Of a stretch of 13,718 bases of DNA, positions 8,101 to 13,718 are shown in pieces. The notes beneath the pieces are model-generated. The model was not told the DNA's origin, ran no database searches, and was given only the letters and a program-made list of their open reading frames with translations. The stretch is from contig DCIW01000230.1 of the NCBI GenBank assembly GCA_002317225.1, positions 1-13,718 of the forward strand, in the 5' to 3' direction. Position numbers and translations under genes: made by a program. This DNA comes from Prevotellaceae bacterium UBA1716 (GTDB taxonomy: Bacteria; Bacteroidota; Bacteroidia; Bacteroidales; Bacteroidaceae). Numbering within the stretch: the first letter of the stretch is position 1; each line of letters opens with the position of its first letter.

Positions 8101-8994
8101 ATGGCACGAAACAAATTCAAAGGACTTGGCATTGCACTTATCACCCCATTCACACAGGATGGTGCAGTAGATTATACAGCATTGCGTCGCGTCCTCGACT
8201 ATCAACTCTCAAACGGTATTGATTTTCTCTGTATTCTCGCAACAACAGCAGAGACTCCTTGTCTCACAGCTGAGGAAAAGCAGAATATTATTCAGATTGT
8301 TCAGGAAAAGGTGCAGGGCCGTTTGCCAATCCTTCTCGGTATGGGTGGCAATAATACAGCTGCTGTAGTGGAAACTATCAAGAATTTTGACTTCAAGGGC
8401 ATCGACGGCATCTTGTCTGTTTGTCCATATTATAACAAACCTTCGCAGGAAGGACTCTATCAGCATTTCAAGGCAATTGCCGAAGCAAGTCCTGTGCCTG
8501 TAGTATTGTATAATGTTCCTGGTCGTGTAGGTGTTAACATGACTGCAGAGACAACTCTTCGTCTTGCTCGCGATTGTGAGAACATCGTTGGTATCAAAGA
8601 GGCATCGGGTAATTTCACTCAGATTGATGACATCATCAAGAACAAGCCTGCTGATTTCGACGTAATATCAGGCGATGACGGCATCACATTCCCACTCATC
8701 ACTCTTGGTGCTGCAGGTGTTATCTCTGTAATTGGTAATGCTCTTCCTAAGGAGTTCAGTCGTATGGTTCGTCTTGCTCTCAATGGCGACTACAATAACG
8801 CTCTCACAATCCACCACAAGTTTACAGAACTCTTCAAGCTTCTCTTTGTCGATGGTAACCCTGCAGGTGTGAAGGCAATGATGAATTCTATGGGTCTCAT
8901 CGAAAACCAACTTCGTCTTCCACTCGTTCCTGCTCGCATCACTACATTTGGTCAGATTAGCGAGATAGTGAAGGAGTTGAACATTAAGTGCTAA
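8101..8994 (+). CDS. dapA: 4-hydroxy-tetrahydrodipicolinate synthase DapA
   Basis: This 297-residue TIM-barrel enzyme should condense pyruvate with aspartate semialdehyde, the first step of the diaminopimelate/lysine branch, in the cytoplasm. The Schiff-base lysine is K166 in GIKEASGN. The catalytic tyrosine is Y137 and the substrate-binding arginine R142 in YNVPGRVGVN. The second tyrosine of CPYYNKPSQEG (Y111) matches the proton-relay tyrosine contributed across the dimer. The pyruvate-binding threonines are T48-T49 in ATTAETPCLT, a variant of the more common GTTGE motif. GNPAGVKAMM at about 252-261 is also typical. Length and ends are normal. It is a single-gene unit, with its own promoter and a strong terminator after it. 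Related aldolases (for example N-acetylneuraminate lyase) share the fold, but the motif set favours DapA. Confidence 0.94.
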   Translation: MARNKFKGLGIALITPFTQDGAVDYTALRRVLDYQLSNGIDFLCILATTAETPCLTAEEKQNIIQIVQEKVQGRLPILLGMGGNNTAAVVETIKNFDFKGIDGILSVCPYYNKPSQEGLYQHFKAIAEASPVPVVLYNVPGRVGVNMTAETTLRLARDCENIVGIKEASGNFTQIDDIIKNKPADFDVISGDDGITFPLITLGAAGVISVIGNALPKEFSRMVRLALNGDYNNALTIHHKFTELFKLLFVDGNPAGVKAMMNSMGLIENQLRLPLVPARITTFGQISEIVKELNIKC

Positions 8995-9019
8995 ATATTT
9001 TACTTATCATACAAGAATG

Positions 9020-9054
9020 AAAAGGTTCGGAACTTATGTTTCGAGCCTTTTTTG
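9020..9054 (+). terminator. Intrinsic terminator of dapA
   Basis: A 14-bp stem pairs 9020-9033 with 9038-9051, including two wobble pairs, around the loop TTAT. The run of six T bases starts inside the 3' arm (9048-9053). It begins 25 bases after the dapA stop and separates dapA from the ABC operon. Confidence 0.85.
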
Positions 9055-9112
9055 TGCCTATTTATTAATAAGGTGTATGATTGTGTGAATAAAAAAGTTT
9101 AGGTTTGTCTGC

Positions 9113-9133
9113 ATTTTTTTGTCAAAAAATTTG
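9113..9133 (+). promoter_or_regulatory. A/T dyad overlapping the ABC-operon -33 box
   Basis: ATTTTTT (9113-9119) and AAAAAAT (9124-9130) form a 7-bp inverted repeat around TGTC, abutting the -33 TTTG at 9130-9133. Such a dyad could bind the GntR repressor encoded at the end of the operon, or could simply be bent A-tract DNA that helps the promoter. The sequence is too simple to be diagnostic. Confidence 0.3.
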
Positions 9134-9161
9134 GTCAATAATAAGGGAATGTATATCTTTG
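9130..9161 (+). promoter_or_regulatory. Promoter of the ABC/GntR operon
   Basis: A -33 TTTG (9130-9133) and a -7 TATCTTTG (9154-9161) are separated by 20 bases, close to the usual Bacteroidetes spacing. The decamer TATCTTTGCA is identical to the one before dapA. The ATPase start codon lies 40 bases downstream at 9202. Confidence 0.75.
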
Positions 9162-9201
9162 CAGTGTCATAGTTCATTAAGTCACCTAATTTTTGATATA
9201 T

Positions 9202-10008
9202 ATGATTAGTATTAAGAATCTTACGTTCGCTTATCGTGGTTTAAAACAGAAGCCAGTATTCGAATTCTTCAACCTTGAAGTAAAGGAAAGTGGTATATAT
9301 GGTTTGCTCGGAAATAATGGAGTTGGTAAGTCTACTCTCTTTTATTTGATAAGTGGTTTGCTCCATCCAAAAGATGGTAGCGTGAAGGTGGATGGCGACG
9401 AAAGTTCCAAACTCACAAAGAAGATGCTTTCGCAGATTTATCTCGTTCCTGAGGAGTGTGCTTTGCCTTTGGTTTCGTTGTCAAGTTATATCAGCATGTT
9501 CAAGCCTTTTTACCCTAACTATAGTCAGGAGATTATGGACTGTTGTATGAAAGAGTTCGGACTTGATATGGACATGCATCTCGGTCAGTTGTCGATGGGT
9601 ACAAAGAAGAAGGTGCTTATCAGTTTTGCGCTTGCCACCAATGTTCGTCTGCTCCTTATGGACGAGCCAACAAACGGCCTTGACCACGAATCGAAACGAC
9701 AGTTCCGTAAGATTATGGCAAGCGTTATGGATGAAGACCGCATCATCATTATCTCTACTCATCAGATGCATGATGTTGAGATGATGCTCGACCATTATAT
9801 CATCCTCGGCAAGGAGGGTGTTCTGCTTAACGAATCTGCTCTCGACATCTCGAAGAAGTATGCTTTCGGCTATAATCTTGAGGGCGAGGAGGTGTACAGC
9901 ACAAAGACTGTTGATGGCAAGAAGATGATCGCACTCCGTAATGAGGAGGATGATGAAACTCCGATTGATATTGAATTGCTCTACGAGTATGTTACATCAA
10001 ATAAATGA
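9202..10008 (+). CDS. ABC transporter ATP-binding protein
   Basis: This 268-residue protein is a single nucleotide-binding domain expected to power the membrane protein encoded downstream. The Walker A motif is GNNGVGKST (37-45), Walker B is LLLMDEP (150-156), the D-loop is NGLD, and the switch histidine is H187 in STHQ. The ABC signature is LSMGTKKK (130-137), a degenerate form of LSGGQ. The usual Q-loop glutamine is replaced in the sequence IYLVPEE (79-85). Residues after about 210 form a C-terminal extension with an acidic patch (NEEDDE). A TTG nine bases upstream is in frame, but the ATG at 9202 gives the normal family start MISIKNLTFAY. It is first in an operon ending with a YtrA-like GntR regulator, resembling YtrB/BcrA-type exporters. 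The substrate is unknown. Confidence 0.92.
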   Translation: MISIKNLTFAYRGLKQKPVFEFFNLEVKESGIYGLLGNNGVGKSTLFYLISGLLHPKDGSVKVDGDESSKLTKKMLSQIYLVPEECALPLVSLSSYISMFKPFYPNYSQEIMDCCMKEFGLDMDMHLGQLSMGTKKKVLISFALATNVRLLLMDEPTNGLDHESKRQFRKIMASVMDEDRIIIISTHQMHDVEMMLDHYIILGKEGVLLNESALDISKKYAFGYNLEGEEVYSTKTVDGKKMIALRNEEDDETPIDIELLYEYVTSNK

Positions 10009-10130
10009 TTGCTATGATTGATTTGCTGCGTTTATATCTTTTGTCAGACGTCAAGAGTCTGAAGAAATGGGCATTGATATTGTTCGTTTTGACATCAACA
10101 ATAAATAAAGAGGAGGAAACAGATTTATGA
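10005..10130 (+). CDS. Small ORF of 41 codons coupled at both ends
   Basis: I do not recognise this product. The ATG at 10005-10007 overlaps the ATPase stop (10006-10008) as ATGA, and its own stop (10128-10130) overlaps the permease start as a second ATGA. A second in-frame ATG at 10014 would give 38 residues. The peptide begins MIAMIDLLRLYLLSDVK, then has a basic SLKK and a short hydrophobic stretch WALILFVLTSTI, and ends with the acidic NKEEETDL. The hydrophobic part is short for a full transmembrane helix. It may be a genuine small membrane-associated subunit, a leader that carries ribosomes to the permease start, or the decayed N-terminus of an ancestral ABC-2 permease, since amphipathic helix, basic patch, then hydrophobic start is how such permeases begin. 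The double overlap argues that it is translated. Confidence 0.55.
   Translation: MIAMIDLLRLYLLSDVKSLKKWALILFVLTSTINKEEETDL
10107..10116 (+). promoter_or_regulatory. Shine-Dalgarno-like ribosome binding site before the permease
   Basis: AAAGAGGAGG ends ten bases before the permease ATG at 10127 and lies inside the small ORF. It is the clearest Shine-Dalgarno-like sequence I see before any gene here. The other starts have A-rich leaders typical of Bacteroidetes. It supports the ATG at 10127 as a true start. Confidence 0.5.
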
Positions 10131-10819
10131 AAAAACTTTTGGAATTCTGGTCAGAGGCCATGAAATATGCTTTGTTTGGCCAAGGGGTTATGATTGTGAC
10201 AATGCTTGTTGTGTTCGTTTTTATGACGATAAAGGCAAGTTGGAATTACCCTTGTTGCGAAGAACAATTTATCAAGAATATTATGCTATGGGTTCATGTT
10301 ACTTCGGAAAGCATGTTGATATTTGGTGCGTACAACCATTACATTTTGTTCCGACATTATCTCGATAAGCAATATCTCTTGTTGCCTGCATCGATGGAAG
10401 AGAAGTATTACACACATATTGCCATCGCATTCATTATTGATGCGGTTATGGTGGTTGCATTCCTTGTGGGACTTATATTGACAACGCTGTACTATAAGTT
10501 TTTCAATACAGAGTATGTATTTGGCGGACAACTATTTGGATATGTGGTTAGCAATTATCTTCTGTCGAAATACAGCCTTCTATTTATATGTGTCTGTTCG
10601 CTTGCAACATTGTTGGGCATTATATGGAATAACAAGTTTGTTGTGGCCATTTTGCTATTGTTCGGTTTCTTCAGTTATTTTCTGTTTACCTTCTTCCATG
10701 AATTGCCAGGTGTATTGGTTTGCGGGACATATATAGTGCTTACGCTTGTGAACTTTTATCTTGCGTATCTGGCTTTCAAACGCAGATGCATTAATACTAA
10801 AACCGTGACAACCTTCTGA
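10127..10819 (+). CDS. Six-helix membrane protein, probable ABC-2-type permease
   Basis: This 230-residue integral membrane protein has hydrophobic segments at about 18-36, 51-73, 98-121, 148-167, 169-190 and 194-216. Between the second and third is YLLLPASMEEK (83-93), an LPxSxxEK motif familiar from ABC-2-type permeases of Bacteroidetes and Firmicutes, where it precedes a transmembrane helix on the cytoplasmic side. It follows the ATPase and is joined to the small ORF by an ATGA overlap and to the GntR gene by TGATG, so it is very likely the membrane partner of the ATPase. Two such chains would form the exporter. Length and topology fit a complete small permease rather than a fragment. The substrate is unknown. 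YtrA-linked systems elsewhere respond to cell-wall antibiotics, which is only a suggestion here. Confidence 0.7.
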   Translation: MKKLLEFWSEAMKYALFGQGVMIVTMLVVFVFMTIKASWNYPCCEEQFIKNIMLWVHVTSESMLIFGAYNHYILFRHYLDKQYLLLPASMEEKYYTHIAIAFIIDAVMVVAFLVGLILTTLYYKFFNTEYVFGGQLFGYVVSNYLLSKYSLLFICVCSLATLLGIIWNNKFVVAILLLFGFFSYFLFTFFHELPGVLVCGTYIVLTLVNFYLAYLAFKRRCINTKTVTTF

Positions 10820-11178
10820 TGCCTATGCAAGAAAAATCAGTATTCATAAAGGTTGCAGAGTTAATATGCGACGAAATAATCAAAGGCACGTATAAGAGTG
10901 ATGACCGCATCCCGAGTGTACGTGAACTTGCTGCTGAACTCGAAATCAACTATAACACTGTGCTAAGAAGCATGGAACTCCTTCAACGCGAAGAGATTAT
11001 TTATCAAAAGCGAGGGATTGGTTATTTTGTGTTCAAGGATGCTCGAAAGAAGATACTTAAAAGTCGTCAAGCTGAGTTTCGCAAACAAAAAATGCCCGAG
11101 TTCTTCCGTCAGGCAGAATTACTGGGCATGAGTATTGATGATATTGTGAAAAGTTGGGAAGAGTTTCATAGTTGTTAG
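10819..11178 (+). CDS. GntR-family regulator, short YtrA-like type
   Basis: This 119-residue DNA-binding protein has a winged helix-turn-helix at about 10-72: GTYKSDDRIPSVRELAAELE, then INYNTVLRSMELLQREEIIY with the recognition helix, then the wing KRGIGYFV. The C-terminal part (73-119) is only a short helical, basic-then-acidic tail with no FadR- or HutC-type ligand domain, which defines the YtrA-like subfamily. In that family such regulators repress an adjacent ABC transporter operon, so autorepression of the promoter at 9130-9161 is the natural inference. Its ATG shares a base with the permease stop (TGATG). An alternative in-frame ATG at 10825 is two codons in. It is the last gene of the operon, whereas in the classical Bacillus ytr operon the regulator is first. 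Its stop codon overlaps the stop of the opposing outer membrane protein gene. Confidence 0.9.
   Translation: MPMQEKSVFIKVAELICDEIIKGTYKSDDRIPSVRELAAELEINYNTVLRSMELLQREEIIYQKRGIGYFVFKDARKKILKSRQAEFRKQKMPEFFRQAELLGMSIDDIVKSWEEFHSC
11175..11178. other. Overlapping convergent stop codons
   Basis: The plus-strand TAG of the GntR gene (11176-11178) and the minus-strand TAA of the outer membrane protein gene (11175-11177) share bases. No room is left for a terminator between the two genes, so each transcript must extend into the other as antisense unless termination occurs inside a coding region. Confidence 0.9.
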
Positions 11179-13718
11179 AAACGGCCGCCTCCACCGAAGC
11201 CTCCGCCTCCTCCACCGAAGTTGCCTCCACCGCCGAAGCCTTCACCACGATTGCCTCTATCTCCACGATTGCCTCTATCTCCACGGCCTTCACCGCGATC
11301 CATCTGATAGCTTTCGCGAACTTCTTGCTGTTCCTGCTTGAGCTGACGACGTGCTTCACGTGTGCCGAAGATAGTGAATCTATATTGGAATGTAGCAAGG
11401 ATGTATGAATAAACACCATTGTTTTCTGTATCTGTACGACCGTTTGCATTGATGCTTCGGCTGATGTTGCTACGCTTATTGAGAAGGTCGTAAGCAGCGA
11501 GAGTGACAGTTGCCTTGCGCTTGAGGAAACGATAACTTACCTGAGCATTCCAAATCACTTCGTTAGTATTCATCGCTGCTGATGAGAGACCACGACGACT
11601 ACGAACGCTGATATCTGTGCTATAACCAAGACCATTGTCGAAGTTACCTGTAGAAGAGAGTCCGTAATTGAAAGAGTAGTTGCTCTGGTTAGAAGAAGCA
11701 ACGAGTTCTGATGCAGACTTGTTCCAGTTGTAACTACCGTTTGCACGAACGTCAATATTATTCAGACGCAATGTGATAGTAAGGTTAGCACCAACTCGAT
11801 GGCTCTCTACATAGTTCTTGAGAGTTTGGTTGTTCTGATAGATATAACCTACATTGTGGTTGAACGAATAGTTACCACGGATGTTACCAGTGAGTTTCTC
11901 CCAACCGAGTGGAGTATTGAAACCAGCATTAACACTTGTGTTCCAGTCAGCTTCGTCAATGTTGACAGGTTGAGAAATACGACCACCAGTCTGTTCGTTG
12001 TATTCAGTCATTGTCTCAATACCGTTGATGGTGTTAGAGTATTGTACACCGAGGTTGTAAGACTGACGAGTCTCCTGGAAGTAGTTGTTGTAATCGAGGC
12101 TCATGTTGTTGCGGAACGAAGGAGTAAGGTCTGGGTTACCACGACGTATATTGAGCGGATTACTATTATCTTCTACATCGAAGAGGTCAGTAAGGTTTGG
12201 TTGCTGACTATTTCCACGATAAGTGGCACGAAGAGTGTGCTGAGGTGTGAAATAGTACTGTGCATTGAGGGTAGGAGAGACGCGAGTGAAGTTGCGACTA
12301 CCAGAGAGGTCCTTGTTCATGTAAATCTGATGAACTGACTGAGTCTGGTTTTCCATCTGAACACCCGCATTGAGATTTATCTTTCTCGGAATATTATAGC
12401 GTAGAGAGAACTCTACATTGTGAGTACTATTGCTATTGTCAGAGAAGCGTGAGAGACGAGTGCTAAGGAAGTTCTGAAGCTGAAGTGTGTCAGGAAGCTG
12501 GCCACTCAATTCATAATAATCCCAAATCTTTTGACCAATCTCATCATCCTCGGCAAAGTCGTATGTATTACCATCGCTATGACGCTTGTTGTAGTTGTAG
12601 CCGTAATTAATCTGTGCAAAGAGAGTTCCGTAAACAGGACGGTTCTCTTCGCTAAGACCTGGGAAATAACTACGAAGAACAGGTTCTGCATAAGTCACGC
12701 CAGCAGATAATGTACGGTTCCAAGTTGGATTGTCACGAAGACGGAACTGAAGGTCGGTAGAATCGTTGAGCTGATGATAAGTTGTGAAAGAGTTGTTCCA
12801 GTTGTTGCTTCCATTTCCACTTGTGGAGAAGTTGGCACGAACGCTGACATTACGACCATTCTCACCTGTTGGAGCACCTTCGCCAAAGATAGGAGCACCC
12901 TTAATACGACGAACAAGCTGAACATTTGTGCTGAAATTATGGTTTGTGCCATCATTCCAACTTGAAGAATTACTTTCGTTTACCTTAACACTGTCAGGGA
13001 TAAAAGGCTTGAACGCATTATCGAGTGGGTCAATAACACCATCATAAGAATAAGGGTCTTTCTTGAACGAAGAACTCAAGCTGGAGTTGTTGCCCGAACT
13101 ATTTCCCCACGAGAAGTTAGGACGAACTACGAGAGTAGTAACAGAGTCAATCTTCCATTCCACTTTAAAGTCACCGCTGAAGCTGTTGCTCTTGTTTGCA
13201 TTTTCTGAATAACGGTTAGAGAATGACGCTTTTACGTTAGTATAGTTCTCCGAAGCAGTCTTTGTCCAAGATTCCGACTTACGGTAATTATAACGGAAGT
13301 TACCGCCAACTTCGAGCTTGTCAGGTATGTTGTACATGATACGTCCACCAGTCTGGCCACTGATGTTATTACCGTTTCCGCCGCCGCCACCACCACGGCC
13401 ACCACCTACGTTGCCATAGTTGGTCATGAGGTTGCCTTGGAAATTATCTTCGAAACGGTTGATCTGTCCACGAGCAGAGTAGCGGTCATGAGTACCGTAA
13501 CCACCACCAATATTACCAATCCAACTATTCTTCATACCTTTCTTAATAGTAAGGTCGAGCACAGTTTCGTCATTACCATCATCGATACCTGTGAGACGTG
13601 CTTGGTCGCTCTTGCGTTCGTAAGTCTTAATCTTGTTGATGATTTCGGTTGGGATATTCTTCATCGCCATATCGCGATCGTTGCCAAAGAACTCTTTACC
13701 ATCAACAAGTATTCGCTT
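11175..13718 (-). CDS. TonB-receptor-like outer membrane beta-barrel protein (5' partial)
   Basis: 847 residues are visible. The reading frame stays open to the right edge, so the signal peptide, any carboxypeptidase-like N-terminal domain and part of the plug are missing. The first visible residues are ILVDGKEFFGNDRDMAMKN, then IPTEIINKIKTYERKSDQ and TGIDDGNDETVLDLTIKKG, a plug-domain signature of Bacteroidetes outer membrane beta-barrel proteins. The rest is an Asn/Ser/Tyr-rich series of alternating beta-strands. It includes RRGNPDLTPSFRNNMSLDY, the conserved GNPDLxP element of this barrel family, and ends with FQYRFTIFG. After that comes a charged helix-like segment and a Gly/Arg-rich tail ending in GGGRF. 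An internal Gly-rich run lies at 13371-13415. An ATG at 13670 is internal to the plug and not the true start. The ligand is unknown, and I see no SusD partner in the window. Confidence 0.88.
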   Translation of the reverse strand, partial: KRILVDGKEFFGNDRDMAMKNIPTEIINKIKTYERKSDQARLTGIDDGNDETVLDLTIKKGMKNSWIGNIGGGYGTHDRYSARGQINRFEDNFQGNLMTNYGNVGGGRGGGGGGNGNNISGQTGGRIMYNIPDKLEVGGNFRYNYRKSESWTKTASENYTNVKASFSNRYSENANKSNSFSGDFKVEWKIDSVTTLVVRPNFSWGNSSGNNSSLSSSFKKDPYSYDGVIDPLDNAFKPFIPDSVKVNESNSSSWNDGTNHNFSTNVQLVRRIKGAPIFGEGAPTGENGRNVSVRANFSTSGNGSNNWNNSFTTYHQLNDSTDLQFRLRDNPTWNRTLSAGVTYAEPVLRSYFPGLSEENRPVYGTLFAQINYGYNYNKRHSDGNTYDFAEDDEIGQKIWDYYELSGQLPDTLQLQNFLSTRLSRFSDNSNSTHNVEFSLRYNIPRKINLNAGVQMENQTQSVHQIYMNKDLSGSRNFTRVSPTLNAQYYFTPQHTLRATYRGNSQQPNLTDLFDVEDNSNPLNIRRGNPDLTPSFRNNMSLDYNNYFQETRQSYNLGVQYSNTINGIETMTEYNEQTGGRISQPVNIDEADWNTSVNAGFNTPLGWEKLTGNIRGNYSFNHNVGYIYQNNQTLKNYVESHRVGANLTITLRLNNIDVRANGSYNWNKSASELVASSNQSNYSFNYGLSSTGNFDNGLGYSTDISVRSRRGLSSAAMNTNEVIWNAQVSYRFLKRKATVTLAAYDLLNKRSNISRSINANGRTDTENNGVYSYILATFQYRFTIFGTREARRQLKQEQQEVRESYQMDRGEGRGDRGNRGDRGNRGEGFGGGGNFGGGGGGFGGGGRF
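11247..11282 (-). repeat. 18-bp tandem repeat in the outer membrane protein tail
   Basis: Two perfect adjacent copies of ACGATTGCCTCTATCTCC (plus-strand sense) occur at 11247-11264 and 11265-11282, followed by a partial third (ACGG). On the coding strand they encode two copies of the hexapeptide GDRGNR. The unit length is a multiple of three, so slippage would change the tail length without a frameshift. Confidence 0.85.
13371..13415 (-). repeat. Low-complexity Gly-rich coding run
   Basis: This GC-rich run of CCN/CCG triplets encodes a glycine-dominated segment with Arg and Asn (GGGRGGGGGGNGNN) near the junction of plug and barrel. It is in frame and uninterrupted. The composition contrasts with the AT-richer surroundings. 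Confidence 0.7.

Noticed and set aside
9193..9201. TTG start for the ABC ATPase at 9193
   Set aside because: The ATG at 9202 gives the normal family start, and TTG starts are uncommon when an ATG lies three codons on.
11247..11282. Tandem 18-bp repeats as a CRISPR array
   Set aside because: The copies are directly adjacent without spacers and are in frame within a coding region.
11240..11300. RGD tripeptides in the outer membrane protein tail as integrin-binding motifs
   Set aside because: They arise from the simple GDRGNR repeat, and the tail is more likely periplasmic or disordered. Nothing else suggests host-cell adhesion.
11799..12338. Open frame of 179 codons on the plus strand within the outer membrane protein gene
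   Set aside because: It is a Val/Thr-rich mirror of the Asn/Ser/Tyr-rich barrel codons on the other strand. No start signal or family resemblance is visible.

Overview
The window looks like chromosomal DNA of a Bacteroidales bacterium, most likely Prevotellaceae. The evidence is a moderately AT-rich composition, Bacteroidetes-type promoters (-7 element TAnnTTTG, with the decamer TATCTTTGCA present twice), mostly A-rich leaders without Shine-Dalgarno sequences, and a TonB-receptor-like outer membrane barrel typical of the phylum. The genus is an inference from general resemblance, not from a search.

Layout. Positions 1-156 hold no gene. They carry a perfect 24-bp inverted repeat built from an 11-bp unit, with a further copy of the unit nearby. 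Positions 157-5821 (minus strand) are a complete tripartite RND efflux operon in the order lipoprotein adaptor, inner-membrane permease, TolC-like outer membrane factor, with junctions of -4 and +5 bp. Just upstream on the same strand is ligA (NAD-dependent DNA ligase), separated by only 44 bp with no visible terminator, so some efflux expression may come from the ligA promoter. The 192-bp gap to 8100 is a divergent promoter region. dapA reads rightward from it and ends in a strong intrinsic terminator at 9020-9054.

Positions 9130-11178 form a rightward operon with a good -33/-7 promoter. It encodes an ABC ATPase, an unlisted small ORF of 41 codons, a six-helix membrane protein with an LPASxxEK motif (ABC-2-like permease), and a short YtrA-type GntR repressor. 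Every junction is a stop/start overlap (ATGA, ATGA, TGATG), so the set looks translationally coupled and probably makes a self-regulated exporter or envelope-stress module. The small ORF is the least expected component.

From 11175 to the right edge (minus strand) lies most of a large TonB-dependent-receptor-like outer membrane beta-barrel gene whose 5' end is outside the window. It has a Gly/Arg-rich C-terminal tail encoded partly by an 18-bp tandem repeat, and its stop codon overlaps the GntR stop codon on the opposite strand.

Most of the window is ordinary housekeeping and efflux content. The items most worth a second look are the 11-bp repeat hairpin at the left edge, the small ORF inside the ABC/GntR operon, and the repetitive tail of the outer membrane protein. 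I see no CRISPR array, tRNA, rRNA, insertion sequence or defence system.
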